Positions 1-8,493 of a DNA stretch of 64,000 bases are shown here, piece by piece (positions within the stretch are counted from its first letter, which is position 1; every line of letters begins with the position of its first letter). The DNA is taken from NCBI RefSeq assembly GCF_900070365.1, contig NZ_LN850107.1, positions 372,001 through 436,000 on the forward strand, in the 5' to 3' direction. Under the pieces are notes generated by a model that was not told where the DNA came from, ran no database searches, and worked only from the letters and a program-made list of their open reading frames with translations. A program made the translations under genes and the position numbers. This DNA is from Alloactinosynnema sp. L-07 (GTDB lineage Bacteria > Actinomycetota > Actinomycetes > Mycobacteriales > Pseudonocardiaceae).

Positions 1-210
1 CGGGCGGCCATTCCGGTCGACCGGCCACTCGACCTGGGCCTGCACCATGACCACCCACCGGCGGCGCAAGGCCAGCAGGAGACCCTCCCGGTCGCCGAAG
101 ATCTCGGCGAACCCCGGCCGCCACGGCACCACGCCGTCGCGGGTGCGCTCCAGGTCGGCGGCCACCGACCGCAGTGTCGAGTAGTAGCTGTTGGTCTCGC
201 TCCAGGTCAT
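1..210 (-). CDS. Partial hypothetical protein (N-terminal 70 residues)
   Basis: A reverse-strand reading frame starts at the ATG complementary to 208-210 and stays open for 70 codons to the window edge, so only the N-terminus is seen. It begins MTWSETNSYYSTLRSVAADL and contains an acidic/hydrophobic stretch followed by an Arg-rich turn (ALRRRWVVM). There is no signal peptide or membrane segment in the visible part. I do not recognise the family. The gene is divergent from the histidine kinase gene that starts at 378, so 211-377 should hold both promoters. Confidence 0.6.
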   Translation of the reverse strand, partial: MTWSETNSYYSTLRSVAADLERTRDGVVPWRPGFAEIFGDREGLLLALRRRWVVMVQAQVEWPVDRNGRP

Positions 211-377
211 GGGGCACCGCCTTGGCTGGGTCCTGCCGTTCTTGTCAAAACGGTAGGCGCCGGACCGGGTCGAGCGCGTCGGTCCGTGGGACCCGCCGCG
301 GCCTCCTTCCGTGGGCGGAGACCGACCCCCGCCCGTCGACGGATGGCGCCATCCCGGGGCGTACCTATCCTGGCTTC

Positions 378-1571
378 ATGCTGGTGCTGCTGGAGCGAAC
401 CAAGGCCCGGATCGAGGAGGGCTGCGCGCGGGCGGGCGTGCCGTACCCGTGGTGGATCCCGCTGTTCTCGACGGTGTCGGTCGCCCTGATCACCCTCGGT
501 GCCCTGGTCCAGCGTGACGCGCTGCTGCCGCCGACCTGGCTCGCAGTGGCCGGTCTGCTGGCGATCAGCCCGCTGCTGATGTGGTCGGTCGGGGGACGGC
601 TGGTCCCGCCGATGGCCGAGTCGGTCCTCACCACCCTGGCGGTCGGCGTCCTGCTGCTCCAGCCCGTCGAGGCCGACTTCGCGCCGCTGCTGATGCCGGT
701 CCTGGCCGCCGAGATGGCCGCCATGTACCGGCTGACCACCGCCGTGGCGGTGTCCGGGCCAGGGGTTGCGCTGTTGGTAGTCGCAGGCATCCGCGGCAGC
801 CTGGACGCGGTACCGCTCTACATCGTGATCGTCGCGCTCGGCCTCTACGTCGGGGTCAGCCTGCGCTGGCAGATGCGGGCACTGGACGCCGAGCGGCTCA
901 ACCACGCCGCCGAGCAGGATCAGGCGGTGGCCGCCGAGCGCCAGCGCATCGCCCGCGAGGTGCACGACGTCGTCGGCCACTCGCTGAGCATCACCCTGCT
1001 GCACGTGACCGGCGCCCGGCACGCGCTGCAGCACGACTGCGACATCGCCGAGGCGGTGGAGGCGCTGACCGAGGCCGAACAGGTCGGCCGGGCCGCCATG
1101 CGCGACATCCGCCAGTCGGTCGGATTGCTCGGCGCCGACCGGTTCGGCACCGCGCCGCTGCCGGGCGCCGACCGGATCGCCGACCTGGTCGACAGCACCC
1201 GCGCGGCGGGGGTGGACGTGCGCTACCACGAGTCCGGCGATCTGTCCACAGTGGACGCCACGCGCGGCGCCGGGCTCTACCGGATCGCGCAGGAATCCCT
1301 TGCCAACATCGCCAAGCACGCCCCGTCCGCGTCGGCTTCGGTGCACCTCGCCACTGGGCCGGACCAGACCCGACTGACTATTCGCAACACCCTCCCGACC
1401 GCCGTGCCGCGCACTTCGCGCGGTGCCGGACTCAGCGGCATGCGGACCCGAGCGGAGCAGCTCGGCGCGGTGCTGCACGCGGGGCCGCGGGAAGGGTGTT
1501 GGATCGTCGAGGTGACCGTGTCCGATCCCGCTCCGTCGCCGTCCTGCCCGCTGCGGCAGGTCGCCCCGTGA
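378..1571 (+). CDS. Sensor histidine kinase (NarL-partner type, HisKA_3)
   Basis: The 397-residue protein has hydrophobic membrane segments over about residues 28-165, then a HisKA_3 dimerisation box with phospho-acceptor His196 in REVHDVVGHSLS. The C-terminal ATPase domain has the glycine-rich GAGLSGMRTRAEQLGA near residues 347-362. It should autophosphorylate and pass phosphate to the response regulator encoded next, whose GTG start overlaps this stop (GTGA, 1568-1571). The frame is open further upstream to 174, but ATG 378 gives the usual short N-terminus before the first membrane helix. No extracytoplasmic sensor domain of note is visible; the signal is probably sensed in the membrane. 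Confidence 0.9.
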   Translation: MLVLLERTKARIEEGCARAGVPYPWWIPLFSTVSVALITLGALVQRDALLPPTWLAVAGLLAISPLLMWSVGGRLVPPMAESVLTTLAVGVLLLQPVEADFAPLLMPVLAAEMAAMYRLTTAVAVSGPGVALLVVAGIRGSLDAVPLYIVIVALGLYVGVSLRWQMRALDAERLNHAAEQDQAVAAERQRIAREVHDVVGHSLSITLLHVTGARHALQHDCDIAEAVEALTEAEQVGRAAMRDIRQSVGLLGADRFGTAPLPGADRIADLVDSTRAAGVDVRYHESGDLSTVDATRGAGLYRIAQESLANIAKHAPSASASVHLATGPDQTRLTIRNTLPTAVPRTSRGAGLSGMRTRAEQLGAVLHAGPREGCWIVEVTVSDPAPSPSCPLRQVAP

Positions 1572-2233
1572 CCGACGACCTCGTACGGGTCCTGCTCGTC
1601 GACGACCAGGAGCTGGTCCGCTCCGGCCTGCGCCGAATCCTGCGCCGCCGCGCGGGTTTCGCCATCGTCGCCGAGTGCGGCGACGGCGACGGCGTGCCCG
1701 CCGCGGTGGCCGCGCACGACATCGACGTGATAGTGATGGACCTGCGCATGAAGAACATCGACGGCATCGAGGCGACCCGGCGCCTCGGCGAGTCGGATCC
1801 GCCGGTCCTGGCGCTGACGACCTTCGATGACGACGACCTGCTGTCGGGCGTGCTGCGGGCGGGCGCCGCGGGGTTCATCCTCAAGGACTCCCCGGCCGAG
1901 GACCTGATCCGCGCCGTGCGCACGGTCGCGGCGGGGGAGAGCTGGCTCGATCCGACCGTCACCTCCCGGGTCCTCACCACGTACCGCAAGGCCGTGGCGC
2001 CCACCAACCACGGCCCCGCCGACCAGCTGACCCCGCGCGAGCGCGACGTCCTGCGGGCGATCGGGCGCGGGCTCACCAACGGCGAGATCGCCGAGGCCCT
2101 GTTCATCTCCGAGGTCACGGTGAAGAGCCACATCGGCCGGATCTTCGCCAAACTCGGGCTGCGCGACCGCGCGGCGGCCATCGTCTACGCCTTCGACCAC
2201 GGGATCGTGTCGCCGGACAATCCGGTTGCTTGA
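1568..2233 (+). CDS. Response regulator, NarL/LuxR family
   Basis: This is a 221-residue, two-domain regulator. The receiver domain starts VRVLLVDDQELVRSGL and carries the phospho-acceptor Asp58 in VIVMDLRMKNIDG. The C-terminal LuxR-type helix-turn-helix is LTPRERDVLRAIGRGLTNGE followed by a TVKSHIGRIFAKLGLRDR recognition region (about residues 155-215). GTG 1568 is the only sensible start and overlaps the kinase stop by four bases, which implies translational coupling. A perfect 12-bp inverted repeat lies 69 bp downstream (2302-2340), ahead of a small secreted-protein start, and is a candidate target of this regulator. Confidence 0.92.
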   Translation: MTDDLVRVLLVDDQELVRSGLRRILRRRAGFAIVAECGDGDGVPAAVAAHDIDVIVMDLRMKNIDGIEATRRLGESDPPVLALTTFDDDDLLSGVLRAGAAGFILKDSPAEDLIRAVRTVAAGESWLDPTVTSRVLTTYRKAVAPTNHGPADQLTPRERDVLRAIGRGLTNGEIAEALFISEVTVKSHIGRIFAKLGLRDRAAAIVYAFDHGIVSPDNPVA

Positions 2234-2301
2234 TCGTCGCCCTGTCTGGGCAGTGGCCGTGCCGAATCTGCTGGAACAGCGCGGCGAGCGGCGGGACGCC
2301 T

Positions 2302-2340
2302 CCCTCTGCGGAGGGAGACCAAATCTCACTCCGCAGAGGG
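2302..2340. promoter_or_regulatory. Perfect 12-bp inverted repeat between the two-component operon and a signal-peptide ORF
   Basis: Arms CCCTCTGCGGAG (2302-2313) and CTCCGCAGAGGG (2329-2340) are separated by 15 bases. There is no T-run after the second arm. It could be a terminator for the two-component operon or an operator upstream of the ORF at 2429. A shorter alternative hairpin (CTCCC/GGGAG) exists around the left arm. Confidence 0.45.
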
Positions 2341-2428
2341 ATCCACCTCATCCTCCAGAGGGTGTTCCGCTCAGGTCGACATCGAAAGAATCGGTACTAC
2401 CAAACAACTTCCGACAGGGGGACCAACA

Positions 2429-2533
2429 ATGCGCACGGGAATGATCGCGGTCATCCTGCTCGCGATCGCGATATTGACCGCGGGCTCGGTGCAAGCCCAG
2501 CCGAGAACCGGCAACGCCATCCAACCGCGTTTC
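2429..2533 (+). pseudogene. Signal-peptide stub of a possible small secreted protein
   Basis: A purine-rich ribosome site (AGGGGGA, six bases before ATG) precedes MRTGMIAVILLAIAILTAG and an SVQAQ cleavage-like site, which is a convincing signal peptide. The frame then runs without a stop into sequence antisense to the 3' end of the GH13 gene, where it reads as low-complexity Arg/Gln-rich shadow up to 4180. The likely interpretation is a secreted-protein gene whose body was deleted, leaving the promoter, ribosome site and leader. A real long antisense overlap is much less likely. Position directly after a two-component system fits a former regulated target. Confidence 0.35.
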
Positions 2534-4105
2534 TCAGACCAGCCAGACCGAGGTCTCCGGCGGCAGCTGGTTGCCCTCCATCGGGCCGCTGGCCAGCAGG
2601 ATCTCCCCGGGCGGCAGCGGAACCGGCGCCGCCGAGGTGTTCAGCGCGCAGATCAACCCGCCCCCCTTGCGGCGGAAGGCGAAGCAGCCGGGGGGCGCCC
2701 CGTACCACTCCAGCTCCTCACCGCCGAAGGCTCCCGAGGTCTTGCGGATCTCCAGCGCGTGCCGGTAGAGCGACAGCATCGACTCCGGGTCCTCCAGCTG
2801 CGCCTCGACCGTCAGGCCCGCCCAGTGCGTCGGCATGGGCAGCCATGCCGCCCCGGCGCGGGAGAAGCCGAACGACGGGATCTCGCCCTCCCATGGCAAC
2901 GGCACCCGGCAGCCGTCGCGGCCGCGTTCGGTGTGGCCGGAGCGCTCCCACACCGGGTCCTGCAGGGCCCAGTCCGGCAGGTCGACGTTGGGCAGGCCCA
3001 GTTCCTCGCCGTTGTAGATGAAGGTGACGCCCGGCAGTGCCAGCTCGACCAGGGCCATGGCCCGCGCGCGCCGGGTGCCGAGGTCGCCGCCGCCGTAGCG
3101 GGTGACGTGGCGGACGACGTCGTGGTTGGACAGGGTCCAGGTCGGTGCCGCGCCGGTGGCCTGCACCGCGGTCAGCGAGCGGTCGATGGCCCGGCGCACG
3201 GAGTCGGCGTCGAAGTCGGCCTCGACGAGCTTGAAGTTGAAGCCAAGGTGCAGCTCGTCGGGTCGGACGTAGAAGGCGAACCGGTCGTCGCGCTCCACCC
3301 AGATCTCGCCGACGGCCATCGTGCCCGGGTACCCGTCGAGGACCTTGCGGATCAGCCGGTGGATGTCGTGCACGCCGTCGTTGTCGAACCGCGGGTCGAC
3401 CACGTCGTGCGACTGCGTGCCCGCCATGATCGCGACCGCGTTCGGGTCCATGTCGGGCAGCCCGGCGGGCTTGGCCATGCCGTGCGCGACGTCGATGCGG
3501 AAGCCGTCGACGCCGCGGTCGAGCCAGAAGCGCAGCGTCTGCACGAGGTCCGCGCGGACCTCGGAGTCGTCCCAGTTCAGGTCCGGCTGCTGCGGGGCGA
3601 ACAGGTGCAGATACCACTGCCCGTCGGGCACCCGCGTCCACGCGGGCCCGCCGAAGACACTGGTCCAGTTGTTCGGCGGCAGCGAGCCGCCATGGCCCTG
3701 GCCGTCGCGGAAGAGGTACCGGCCGCGCTCGCGGCTGCCCGGGGCGGACCGCAGCGCCTGCTGGAACCACACGTGCTGGTCGCTGGTGTGGTTGGGGACC
3801 AGGTCGATGGTGACCTTGAGCCCGTGGCCGTGCGCGTCGGCGACGAGCGCGTCGAAGGCGGCGAGGTCGCCGAAGAGCGGGTCGACGTCTCGGGGGTCGG
3901 CCACGTCGTAGCCGTGGTCGGCCATGGGGGAGCGGAAGAACGGCGTGAGCCACAGCGCGTCGACGCCGAGCAGCTCCAGATAGCCCAGCCGCGAGCGGAT
4001 GCCCTCCAGGTCACCGACGCCGTCGCCGTCGCTGTCGGCGAAGGAACGCACGTAGATCTGGTAGAACACCGCGTTCTGCCACCACGGCAGCGCGCCTTCG
4101 TCCAT
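2534..4105 (-). CDS. GH13 alpha-glucosidase-type glycoside hydrolase
   Basis: The 523-residue protein starts MDEGALPWWQNAVFYQIYVR, the classic GH13 opening, and contains the calcium-site-like DSDGDGVGD. Catalytic positions are visible: nucleophile Asp in FRIDVAHG (about residue 205), acid/base Glu in VGEIWVERD (about 264) and the transition-state Asp in LSNHDVVRH (about 328). There is no signal peptide, so it acts inside the cell on imported alpha-glucosides such as maltose- or isomaltose-type oligosaccharides. The start at 4105 is preferred because GGGGA precedes it; an in-frame ATG at 4144 would add 13 residues. Exact substrate specificity cannot be read from the sequence. Confidence 0.9.
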   Translation of the reverse strand: MDEGALPWWQNAVFYQIYVRSFADSDGDGVGDLEGIRSRLGYLELLGVDALWLTPFFRSPMADHGYDVADPRDVDPLFGDLAAFDALVADAHGHGLKVTIDLVPNHTSDQHVWFQQALRSAPGSRERGRYLFRDGQGHGGSLPPNNWTSVFGGPAWTRVPDGQWYLHLFAPQQPDLNWDDSEVRADLVQTLRFWLDRGVDGFRIDVAHGMAKPAGLPDMDPNAVAIMAGTQSHDVVDPRFDNDGVHDIHRLIRKVLDGYPGTMAVGEIWVERDDRFAFYVRPDELHLGFNFKLVEADFDADSVRRAIDRSLTAVQATGAAPTWTLSNHDVVRHVTRYGGGDLGTRRARAMALVELALPGVTFIYNGEELGLPNVDLPDWALQDPVWERSGHTERGRDGCRVPLPWEGEIPSFGFSRAGAAWLPMPTHWAGLTVEAQLEDPESMLSLYRHALEIRKTSGAFGGEELEWYGAPPGCFAFRRKGGGLICALNTSAAPVPLPPGEILLASGPMEGNQLPPETSVWLV

Positions 4106-4196
4106 CGAGTCCCCGGTTCGTCGCACGATCGTCAATCCTGCCATTCGCCGGTGTCGGACTCCCCGAAGTCCGAGAAATGATCAATTCCTCACAAGA

Positions 4197-4589
4197 TCAG
4201 ACCCAGCTGTTGAGCATGCTGTTGGCGGCCATCTCCAGGTACTGCCACAGCTGTTCGCGGTGCTGCGGGGCCAGCCCGGCCTCGTCCACCGCGATGCGCA
4301 TGCACTTCAGCCAAGCATCCCGCTCCAGCGGCCCGATGGTGAAGGGCTGGTGACGCATCCGCAGCCGAGGATGCCCACGCTCTTCGGAGTACGTGTGCGG
4401 GCCACCCCAGTACTGCATCAGGAACAGCCGCAGCCGGTCCTCCGCCGGGCCAAGGTCCTTCTCCGGGTAGAGCGGGAGCAGGACCTCGTCCTTGGCGACC
4501 TCGACATAGAACCGGTGCACGATCCGGCGGAAGGTTTCCTCGCCGCCGATCGCGTCGTAGAAGTTCTCGGGGGTGCCCACGTCACCCAT
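4197..4589 (-). CDS. glbO: Group II truncated haemoglobin (GlbO type)
   Basis: This is a 130-residue globin with the 2-on-2 pattern: [19 protein letters not shown] at the N-terminus, [20 protein letters not shown] in the E/F region with the proximal-side RHQPFTIG, and a C-terminal [11 protein letters not shown] helix. Length and motifs match actinobacterial trHbO, which binds O2 and is tied to respiration or redox stress. It lies directly downstream of the MscS gene on the same strand with a 16-base gap, so the two may be cotranscribed. Confidence 0.93.
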   Translation of the reverse strand: MGDVGTPENFYDAIGGEETFRRIVHRFYVEVAKDEVLLPLYPEKDLGPAEDRLRLFLMQYWGGPHTYSEERGHPRLRMRHQPFTIGPLERDAWLKCMRIAVDEAGLAPQHREQLWQYLEMAANSMLNSWV

Positions 4590-4605
4590 CCTCCCGCACG
4601 CCCAC

Positions 4606-5565
4606 CTAGACGGGGGGAGGGGGCAACAGTCGGTTGAGCGGCGCGGGCACGCCCCCCTCCTCTACCGCGGCCATCGCCTTGGCCCGAAGCGCGCGCTGGA
4701 CGGCGAACTGCTTGCCCGGCCGCACCTTCACCGTCATCCGGATCGTGATGCTCTCCGGGGTGACCTTCTCGACACCGAGCACCTCGGGCGGCTCGATCAC
4801 CGAGTCCTTGAACTGCTCGTCGGCGACGACCTCGCCCGCGACCCTGGTGAGGATCTCGGTGACCTGGTCGACGTCGGCGCCGTAGCCGACGGCCAGGTCG
4901 AGCGTGGCCACCGCGAAGCCCTGGCTGGAGTTGCCGACGCGGAGGATCTCGCCGTTGCGGACGTACCAGACGGTGCCGTTGATGTCGCGCAGCGTGGTGA
5001 TCCGCAGGCCGACGGCCTCGATGGTGCCCTTGGCCTCGCCGAGGTCGACGACGTCGCCGACGCCGTACTGGTCCTCCAGCATCATGAAGATGCCGGACAG
5101 GAAGTCCTTGACGAGGTTCTGCGCGCCGAAGCCGAGCGCCACGCCGACGATGCCCGCCGAGGCGATGATCGGCGCCAGGTTCACGCCCAGCTCGCCGAGG
5201 GCGAGGATGAAGGCCAAACCGTAGACGACGAAGCTGACGACGGACTTGAGCACCGAGCCGATCGTCTTGGCGCGTTGGGCCCGCCGGTCGGACAGCAGCG
5301 CGCCAAGGGCTTGCGGCGCGCGTTCGCGCAACGGCCGCAGCAGCGCGGGCATCTTGCCCTTGCCCGAGGTCAGCCGGTCGATCAGGCGGTGCACCAGCAG
5401 CCGGATCAGGAACGCGATCACCAAGATCATGACGATCTTCAGCGGCTTGGCGACCAGCCAGTTCGCGGACGCGGCCAGCCAGTTGTTCCCGGTCAGGTTG
5501 TAGACCTGGGTGCACCAGGCGTCGGTGCATTTCGGGGGTTCGAGTGCGAACGGGATCTGGTTCAT
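4606..5565 (-). CDS. mscS: Small-conductance mechanosensitive channel (MscS family)
   Basis: The 319-residue protein has membrane helices in roughly the first 170 residues ([20 protein letters not shown] and later [19 protein letters not shown]). The pore helix resembles Msc[21 protein letters not shown], followed by the beta-domain with [19 protein letters not shown]. It should open under membrane tension during osmotic downshift. I chose the ATG complementary to 5563-5565 ([11 protein letters not shown]); a start at 5655 is possible but would invade the control region of the divergent HNH gene. Confidence 0.9.
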   Translation of the reverse strand: MNQIPFALEPPKCTDAWCTQVYNLTGNNWLAASANWLVAKPLKIVMILVIAFLIRLLVHRLIDRLTSGKGKMPALLRPLRERAPQALGALLSDRRAQRAKTIGSVLKSVVSFVVYGLAFILALGELGVNLAPIIASAGIVGVALGFGAQNLVKDFLSGIFMMLEDQYGVGDVVDLGEAKGTIEAVGLRITTLRDINGTVWYVRNGEILRVGNSSQGFAVATLDLAVGYGADVDQVTEILTRVAGEVVADEQFKDSVIEPPEVLGVEKVTPESITIRMTVKVRPGKQFAVQRALRAKAMAAVEEGGVPAPLNRLLPPPPV

Positions 5566-5713
5566 CGGCGCCGACGATAGCCACGTCCGGCGCGGCCGTC
5601 GAAGGGGGTGTTCATCATCTTTTCGCGTCGACATGAGGGACACGTCACATAACACACGTGCGTTTCGGGGTGGATCTGTGGTCGACTTACGTCAGCACCG
5701 TGGAGGTGGTCGA

Positions 5714-6361
5714 GTGCCAGACCGACAACCGACCTCTCTCGGCGCGCCCTTCGGGCACGCGCCGAGGACGACGTTGTGCTCGAATCCGGGCGCCGTTCTG
5801 AGCTCAGCTCGCGCGCCCACACCGCTTCCGGGACCGCTGCCGTCGTGGGGAAGGCGTCGGGTCCTGCTGCTCAACACGACCTTCGAACCGCTTACGGCGC
5901 TTCCGCTGCGCCGCGCGGTGGTGCTGGTGGTGTGCGGCAAGGCCGAGGTCGTGCACGGTGACCCGGCGGGCCTGGTGGTGCATTCGGCGACGTCGAGCGT
6001 GCTGGTGCCGTCGGTCATCCGCTTGAGCAACTACGTCCGCGTGCCCTACCGGGGCCGGGTACCGCTCACCCGCGCCGGGCTGATGCACCGCGACCGCTAC
6101 CGCTGCGCCTACTGCGGGGGCCGGGCCGAGACGATCGATCACGTGATCCCGCGCAGCCGCGGCGGCCAGCACACGTGGCAGAACTGCGTGGCGTGCTGCG
6201 CCAGGTGCAACCACCGCAAGGCCGACAAGCTGCTCACCGAGCTGGGCTGGCGCTTACGGGTGGTGCCCAACGCGCCGCGTGGGCCGCACTGGCGGTTGCT
6301 GGCCGGGGTGACCGACGCCGATCCGCTCTGGCTGCCCTACCTCGGGGAGCCCGCCGCCTAA
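5714..6361 (+). CDS. HNH endonuclease family protein
   Basis: The 215-residue protein has the actinobacterial opening RRRVLLLNTTFEPLTALPL and a C-terminal HNH/zinc module: CAYCGG, then TIDHVIPRSRGGQHTWQNCV and CARCNHRKADK. The His-Asn-His residues and two CxxC pairs are intact. Conserved proteins of this type occur in most actinomycetes as single genes; the physiological DNA target is unknown. GTG 5714 is chosen because GGAGGT lies six bases before it; an earlier in-frame GTG at 5678 is weaker. Its TAA (6359-6361) overlaps the TAG of the convergent repeat gene. Confidence 0.85.
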   Translation: MPDRQPTSLGAPFGHAPRTTLCSNPGAVLSSARAPTPLPGPLPSWGRRRVLLLNTTFEPLTALPLRRAVVLVVCGKAEVVHGDPAGLVVHSATSSVLVPSVIRLSNYVRVPYRGRVPLTRAGLMHRDRYRCAYCGGRAETIDHVIPRSRGGQHTWQNCVACCARCNHRKADKLLTELGWRLRVVPNAPRGPHWRLLAGVTDADPLWLPYLGEPAA

Positions 6362-6759
6362 GCGGTGACGCGGGTGCCCCGGGTGACGCGCGTGCCCGCC
6401 GTGACCCTGGTGCCCCGCGTGACGCGGGTGCCCCGCTCCTGCGCCGTGACGCGCGTGCCCCTGGTGACCCGGGTGCCGCGGTCCTCCGCCGTGACGCGGG
6501 TACCCCGCGTGACGCGGGTGCCGCGGTCCTCGCTGGTGACCCGGGTACCCCTAGTGACCCTTGTGCCGCACGTCACGCGGGTGCCGGGCTCGACCGCCGT
6601 GACGCGCGTCCCCCTCGTCACCCGCGTCCCCCTCGTCACGCGGGTACCCGCGGTGACCCGGGTGCCCCTGGTGACGCGGGTTCCTTGGCTCAGCACCAGT
6701 ACAGACTCGTCCATTCGGGTGACAACAATGGCGGTGGCGTCGGAAGAAGTCGTGTACAT
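6358..6759 (-). CDS. Arg/Thr-rich protein made of 16 GTRVT hexapeptide-type repeats
   Basis: The 133-residue product has a 25-residue non-repetitive head (MYTTSSDATAIVVTR...) followed by sixteen GTRVT units, mostly GTRVTR and GTRVTA. Some units carry three- or four-residue spacers (AVEP, SEDR, AEDR, AQER). The start is well supported: AGGAGG lies seven bases before ATG. The pattern V-T-x-G-T-R partly fits the hexapeptide rule of left-handed beta-helices, so a stacked fold with an Arg face is a reasonable inference; a basic, nucleic-acid- or surface-binding role would fit the charge. I do not recognise the family. The opposite strand is also open (TRVPRV repeats), but has no ribosome site. The TAG stop overlaps the TAA of the HNH gene. 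Confidence 0.65.
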   Translation of the reverse strand: MYTTSSDATAIVVTRMDESVLVLSQGTRVTRGTRVTAGTRVTRGTRVTRGTRVTAVEPGTRVTCGTRVTRGTRVTSEDRGTRVTRGTRVTAEDRGTRVTRGTRVTAQERGTRVTRGTRVTAGTRVTRGTRVTA

Positions 6760-7079
6760 GGAGTGTCCTCCTGGGGCGGTCGCACTACAGAACGATGGTC
6801 GATCGACTGCGCAAGAGCCGTACAGGTGAAAGCTATGACCCTGCTGCGTAACCGACAAGACGTCAACCCGCTGTATGCGGTCACATTTCCCCAGTTGAGG
6901 CCATTCGCTCCTCGCCGATAGGCCCAACGAGGTATGCGGGCGGACGTCACTCGGGTGAAGGGCGTTACCAGGAGAGCACCAACCGCTCACGCGCAGCGAT
7001 CTTGAGCCGGTGGGATGACCGTCCATCCTGGTGGGAGCCTCGACGCGGCCCCGAGCCGTCGTCGGTTACCGTATCGCTT
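6760..7079. other. Divergent intergenic region between the repeat gene and ctaJ
   Basis: This 320-base stretch holds no supportable gene. It must contain the promoter of the leftward repeat gene, whose AGGAGG lies at about 6767-6772, and that of the rightward ctaJ-like gene. A TACCGT hexamer at about 7067-7072 sits seven bases before the GTG at 7080, which suggests leaderless transcription of that gene. I see no strong palindrome or RNA structure here. Confidence 0.5.
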
Positions 7080-7334
7080 GTGACGCTCGTCGAGACCATT
7101 CTCGTCTTCGCGGTGATCCCGTTGGCCATTTACGGCCTGATCGCCCTGTTGACGCTGCGCGAAAACTTCGCCAAGACGCCGCGGTACCGCCCCGGTCAGG
7201 ACTGGGAGCACCCGGCGGTCTGGTGGACGGCAAACCCGGCAGGTCTGGACGCGGGCCACGCCGCGATCACGGCCCACGCCGACGACTCGGCGCCTCGGCG
7301 CACGGCCAAGGGAGGTGCCCGTGGGAGCTGGTAG
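7080..7334 (+). CDS. ctaJ: Small membrane protein, aa3-type cytochrome oxidase subunit CtaJ-like
   Basis: The 84-residue protein has one N-terminal membrane helix (LVETILVFAVIPLAIYGLIA) and a soluble tail with RYRPGQDWEHPAVWWTANP. This layout and the PGQxWxxxPVWW motif fit the small actinobacterial CtaJ family, an accessory subunit of the aa3 oxidase in the III2-IV2 supercomplex. GTG 7080 is chosen because it gives the short family N-terminus; the frame is open to 7002. No Shine-Dalgarno is visible and a TACCGT hexamer lies seven bases upstream, consistent with a leaderless mRNA. The next gene overlaps its end by 14 bases. The family call rests on memory of the motif only. Confidence 0.65.
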   Translation: MTLVETILVFAVIPLAIYGLIALLTLRENFAKTPRYRPGQDWEHPAVWWTANPAGLDAGHAAITAHADDSAPRRTAKGGARGSW

Positions 7335-7818
7335 CACCGTCCACCACGAGGTGGGCGAACTCGCGGAGGACGTCGAACACGGCTACGGCGCCGTGGTGAC
7401 CAACAGCGGCCGGATCTCGATCGCCCGTGCCAAGGAGGAGGAAGGCCCCGGCCTGCCCTTCACCCCGGTCCAGCTGACCCGCCTCGACGAAGCGCTGACC
7501 CTGTCGGCCCGCGCCACGGGCCTTGGCTTCAGCGTCTACCTCGGCGACCTCGGCGCCGACCCGCGCGAGCGCGCGGAGGAGTTGCACACCTCGATCGACG
7601 CGGGCTCCAGCGAGTCCATCCTGATCGCGGTGTCCCCCGGCGAGCGTCGTGTGGAGATCGTCACGGGCGAGGAGGCCGCCCGCCGCGTGGCCGACCGCGG
7701 CTGCAACCTGGCCATCATGAGCATGGTCGCCTCGTTCAAGGAGGGCGACCTGATCGGCGGCCTGGTGAGCGCCCTGCGCATGCTGAGCGACCAGGCGGGC
7801 TTCGCCCACAAGCGCTGA
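7321..7818 (+). CDS. DUF5130 (TPM-fold) domain protein
   Basis: The 165-residue soluble protein has the TPM-like pattern: GRISIARAKEEE near the N-terminus, LSARATGLGFSVYLGDLG in the centre and ERRVEIVTGEEAARRVADRG, then a helical end. Such proteins follow ctaJ-type genes in actinobacteria and are thought to associate with respiratory complexes; that role is inferred from context. GTG 7321 has GGAGG five bases upstream; GTG 7315 is too close to the same site. The 14-base overlap with ctaJ indicates a coupled operon. A strong hairpin follows the stop (7829-7857). Confidence 0.75.
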   Translation: MGAGSTVHHEVGELAEDVEHGYGAVVTNSGRISIARAKEEEGPGLPFTPVQLTRLDEALTLSARATGLGFSVYLGDLGADPRERAEELHTSIDAGSSESILIAVSPGERRVEIVTGEEAARRVADRGCNLAIMSMVASFKEGDLIGGLVSALRMLSDQAGFAHKR

Positions 7819-7828
7819 GCTGACTTGG

Positions 7829-7857
7829 AAGGCCCGGACCACGGCGGTCCGGGCCTT
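7829..7857. terminator. Bidirectional hairpin terminator
   Basis: Arms AAGGCCCGGACC (7829-7840) and GGTCCGGGCCTT (7846-7857) form a perfect 12-bp stem with a five-base loop. It sits between the DUF5130 stop and the convergent lipoprotein pseudogene, so it can end transcripts from both sides. Confidence 0.8.
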
Positions 7858-7859
7858 CG

Positions 7860-8437
7860 TCATGCCGGTGGCAGTCGAGGCCACACCAACTCGGCGACGG
7901 CCTTCGCCTTGGCGCACGCCTGGTCGTTGCTCTCGACGATCACTCGCGCCTGCTCATAGCCGCCGATCACCGCACGGCCCATGGACACGTGCTGGGTCAC
8001 AATCGCGCAGCCGGAATCGGTTCGGTCGATCACCGACAGCCTGCCCGCGACGGTCAGTTCATTCGGCTTGGCGCTCGCGGACGTGAGCGCGGGCCCGGTG
8101 GCGAACAGCACTCGCAGGTCGTTTCCCACCGCGCAACTGTGCCGGGAAGGTGAGGGCCACGGGGTCTTCCCCGGGCCGGATGACATGGCGATCACGGCGG
8201 GGGTGAACATCGAGCAGGGATCGATTCCGCGCAGCGACCGTTCGCCCTGAAACGCTCGTGGGACCGGTTTCCCTATCCTGACGGCTATCGCCCGCGCGGT
8301 GCCCGCCGCGATCTCGCACGCCCTGGGTCCGCCCGGTGTCACGGCGATGCGGAACGTCACGCCGTCGGCGAGCTGAAGCCATTGATCGTGCAGCCGGACA
8401 GCAGCAAGATCAGGCCGATGATCGCGGCCTTGCGCAT
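7860..8437 (-). pseudogene. Frameshifted DUF3558-like lipoprotein (copy B)
   Basis: The leader starts at the ATG complementary to 8435-8437 and reads MRKAAIIGLILLLSGC, a clear lipobox. It then hits a stop after about ten codons. The body continues one frame away: LRGIDPCSMFTPAVI, PWPSPSRHSCAVGN, GCAIVTQHV and ACAKAKAVAELVWPRLP, the cysteine-bearing pattern of DUF3558-like actinobacterial lipoproteins. One indel near 8365-8385 explains the break. The segment before LRGIDPC (PGGPRACEIAAGTARAIAV) resembles the C-terminal end of the same kind of domain, so the original may have held two repeats. It lies in a decayed duplication with copy A. Confidence 0.6.
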
Positions 8438-8493
8438 CGTTCCCCCAAGAAGAACGGGAGCCACCGCGATGACTCCACAGTAGACAATCCGCA

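Noticed and set aside
2534..4180. Continuation of the signal-peptide frame through the GH13 region
   Set aside because: The GH13 gene on the other strand has all catalytic motifs; the plus-strand reading is low-complexity shadow.
6361..6690. Regular repeats resembling a CRISPR array
   Set aside because: The repeats are 18-bp coding units without unique spacers of constant length, and they read as peptide repeats on a strand with a good ribosome site.
6365..6829. Plus-strand frame reading TRVPRV repeats
   Set aside because: It is open only because the repeat is open on both strands. It has no ribosome site, whereas the minus strand has AGGAGG at seven bases.
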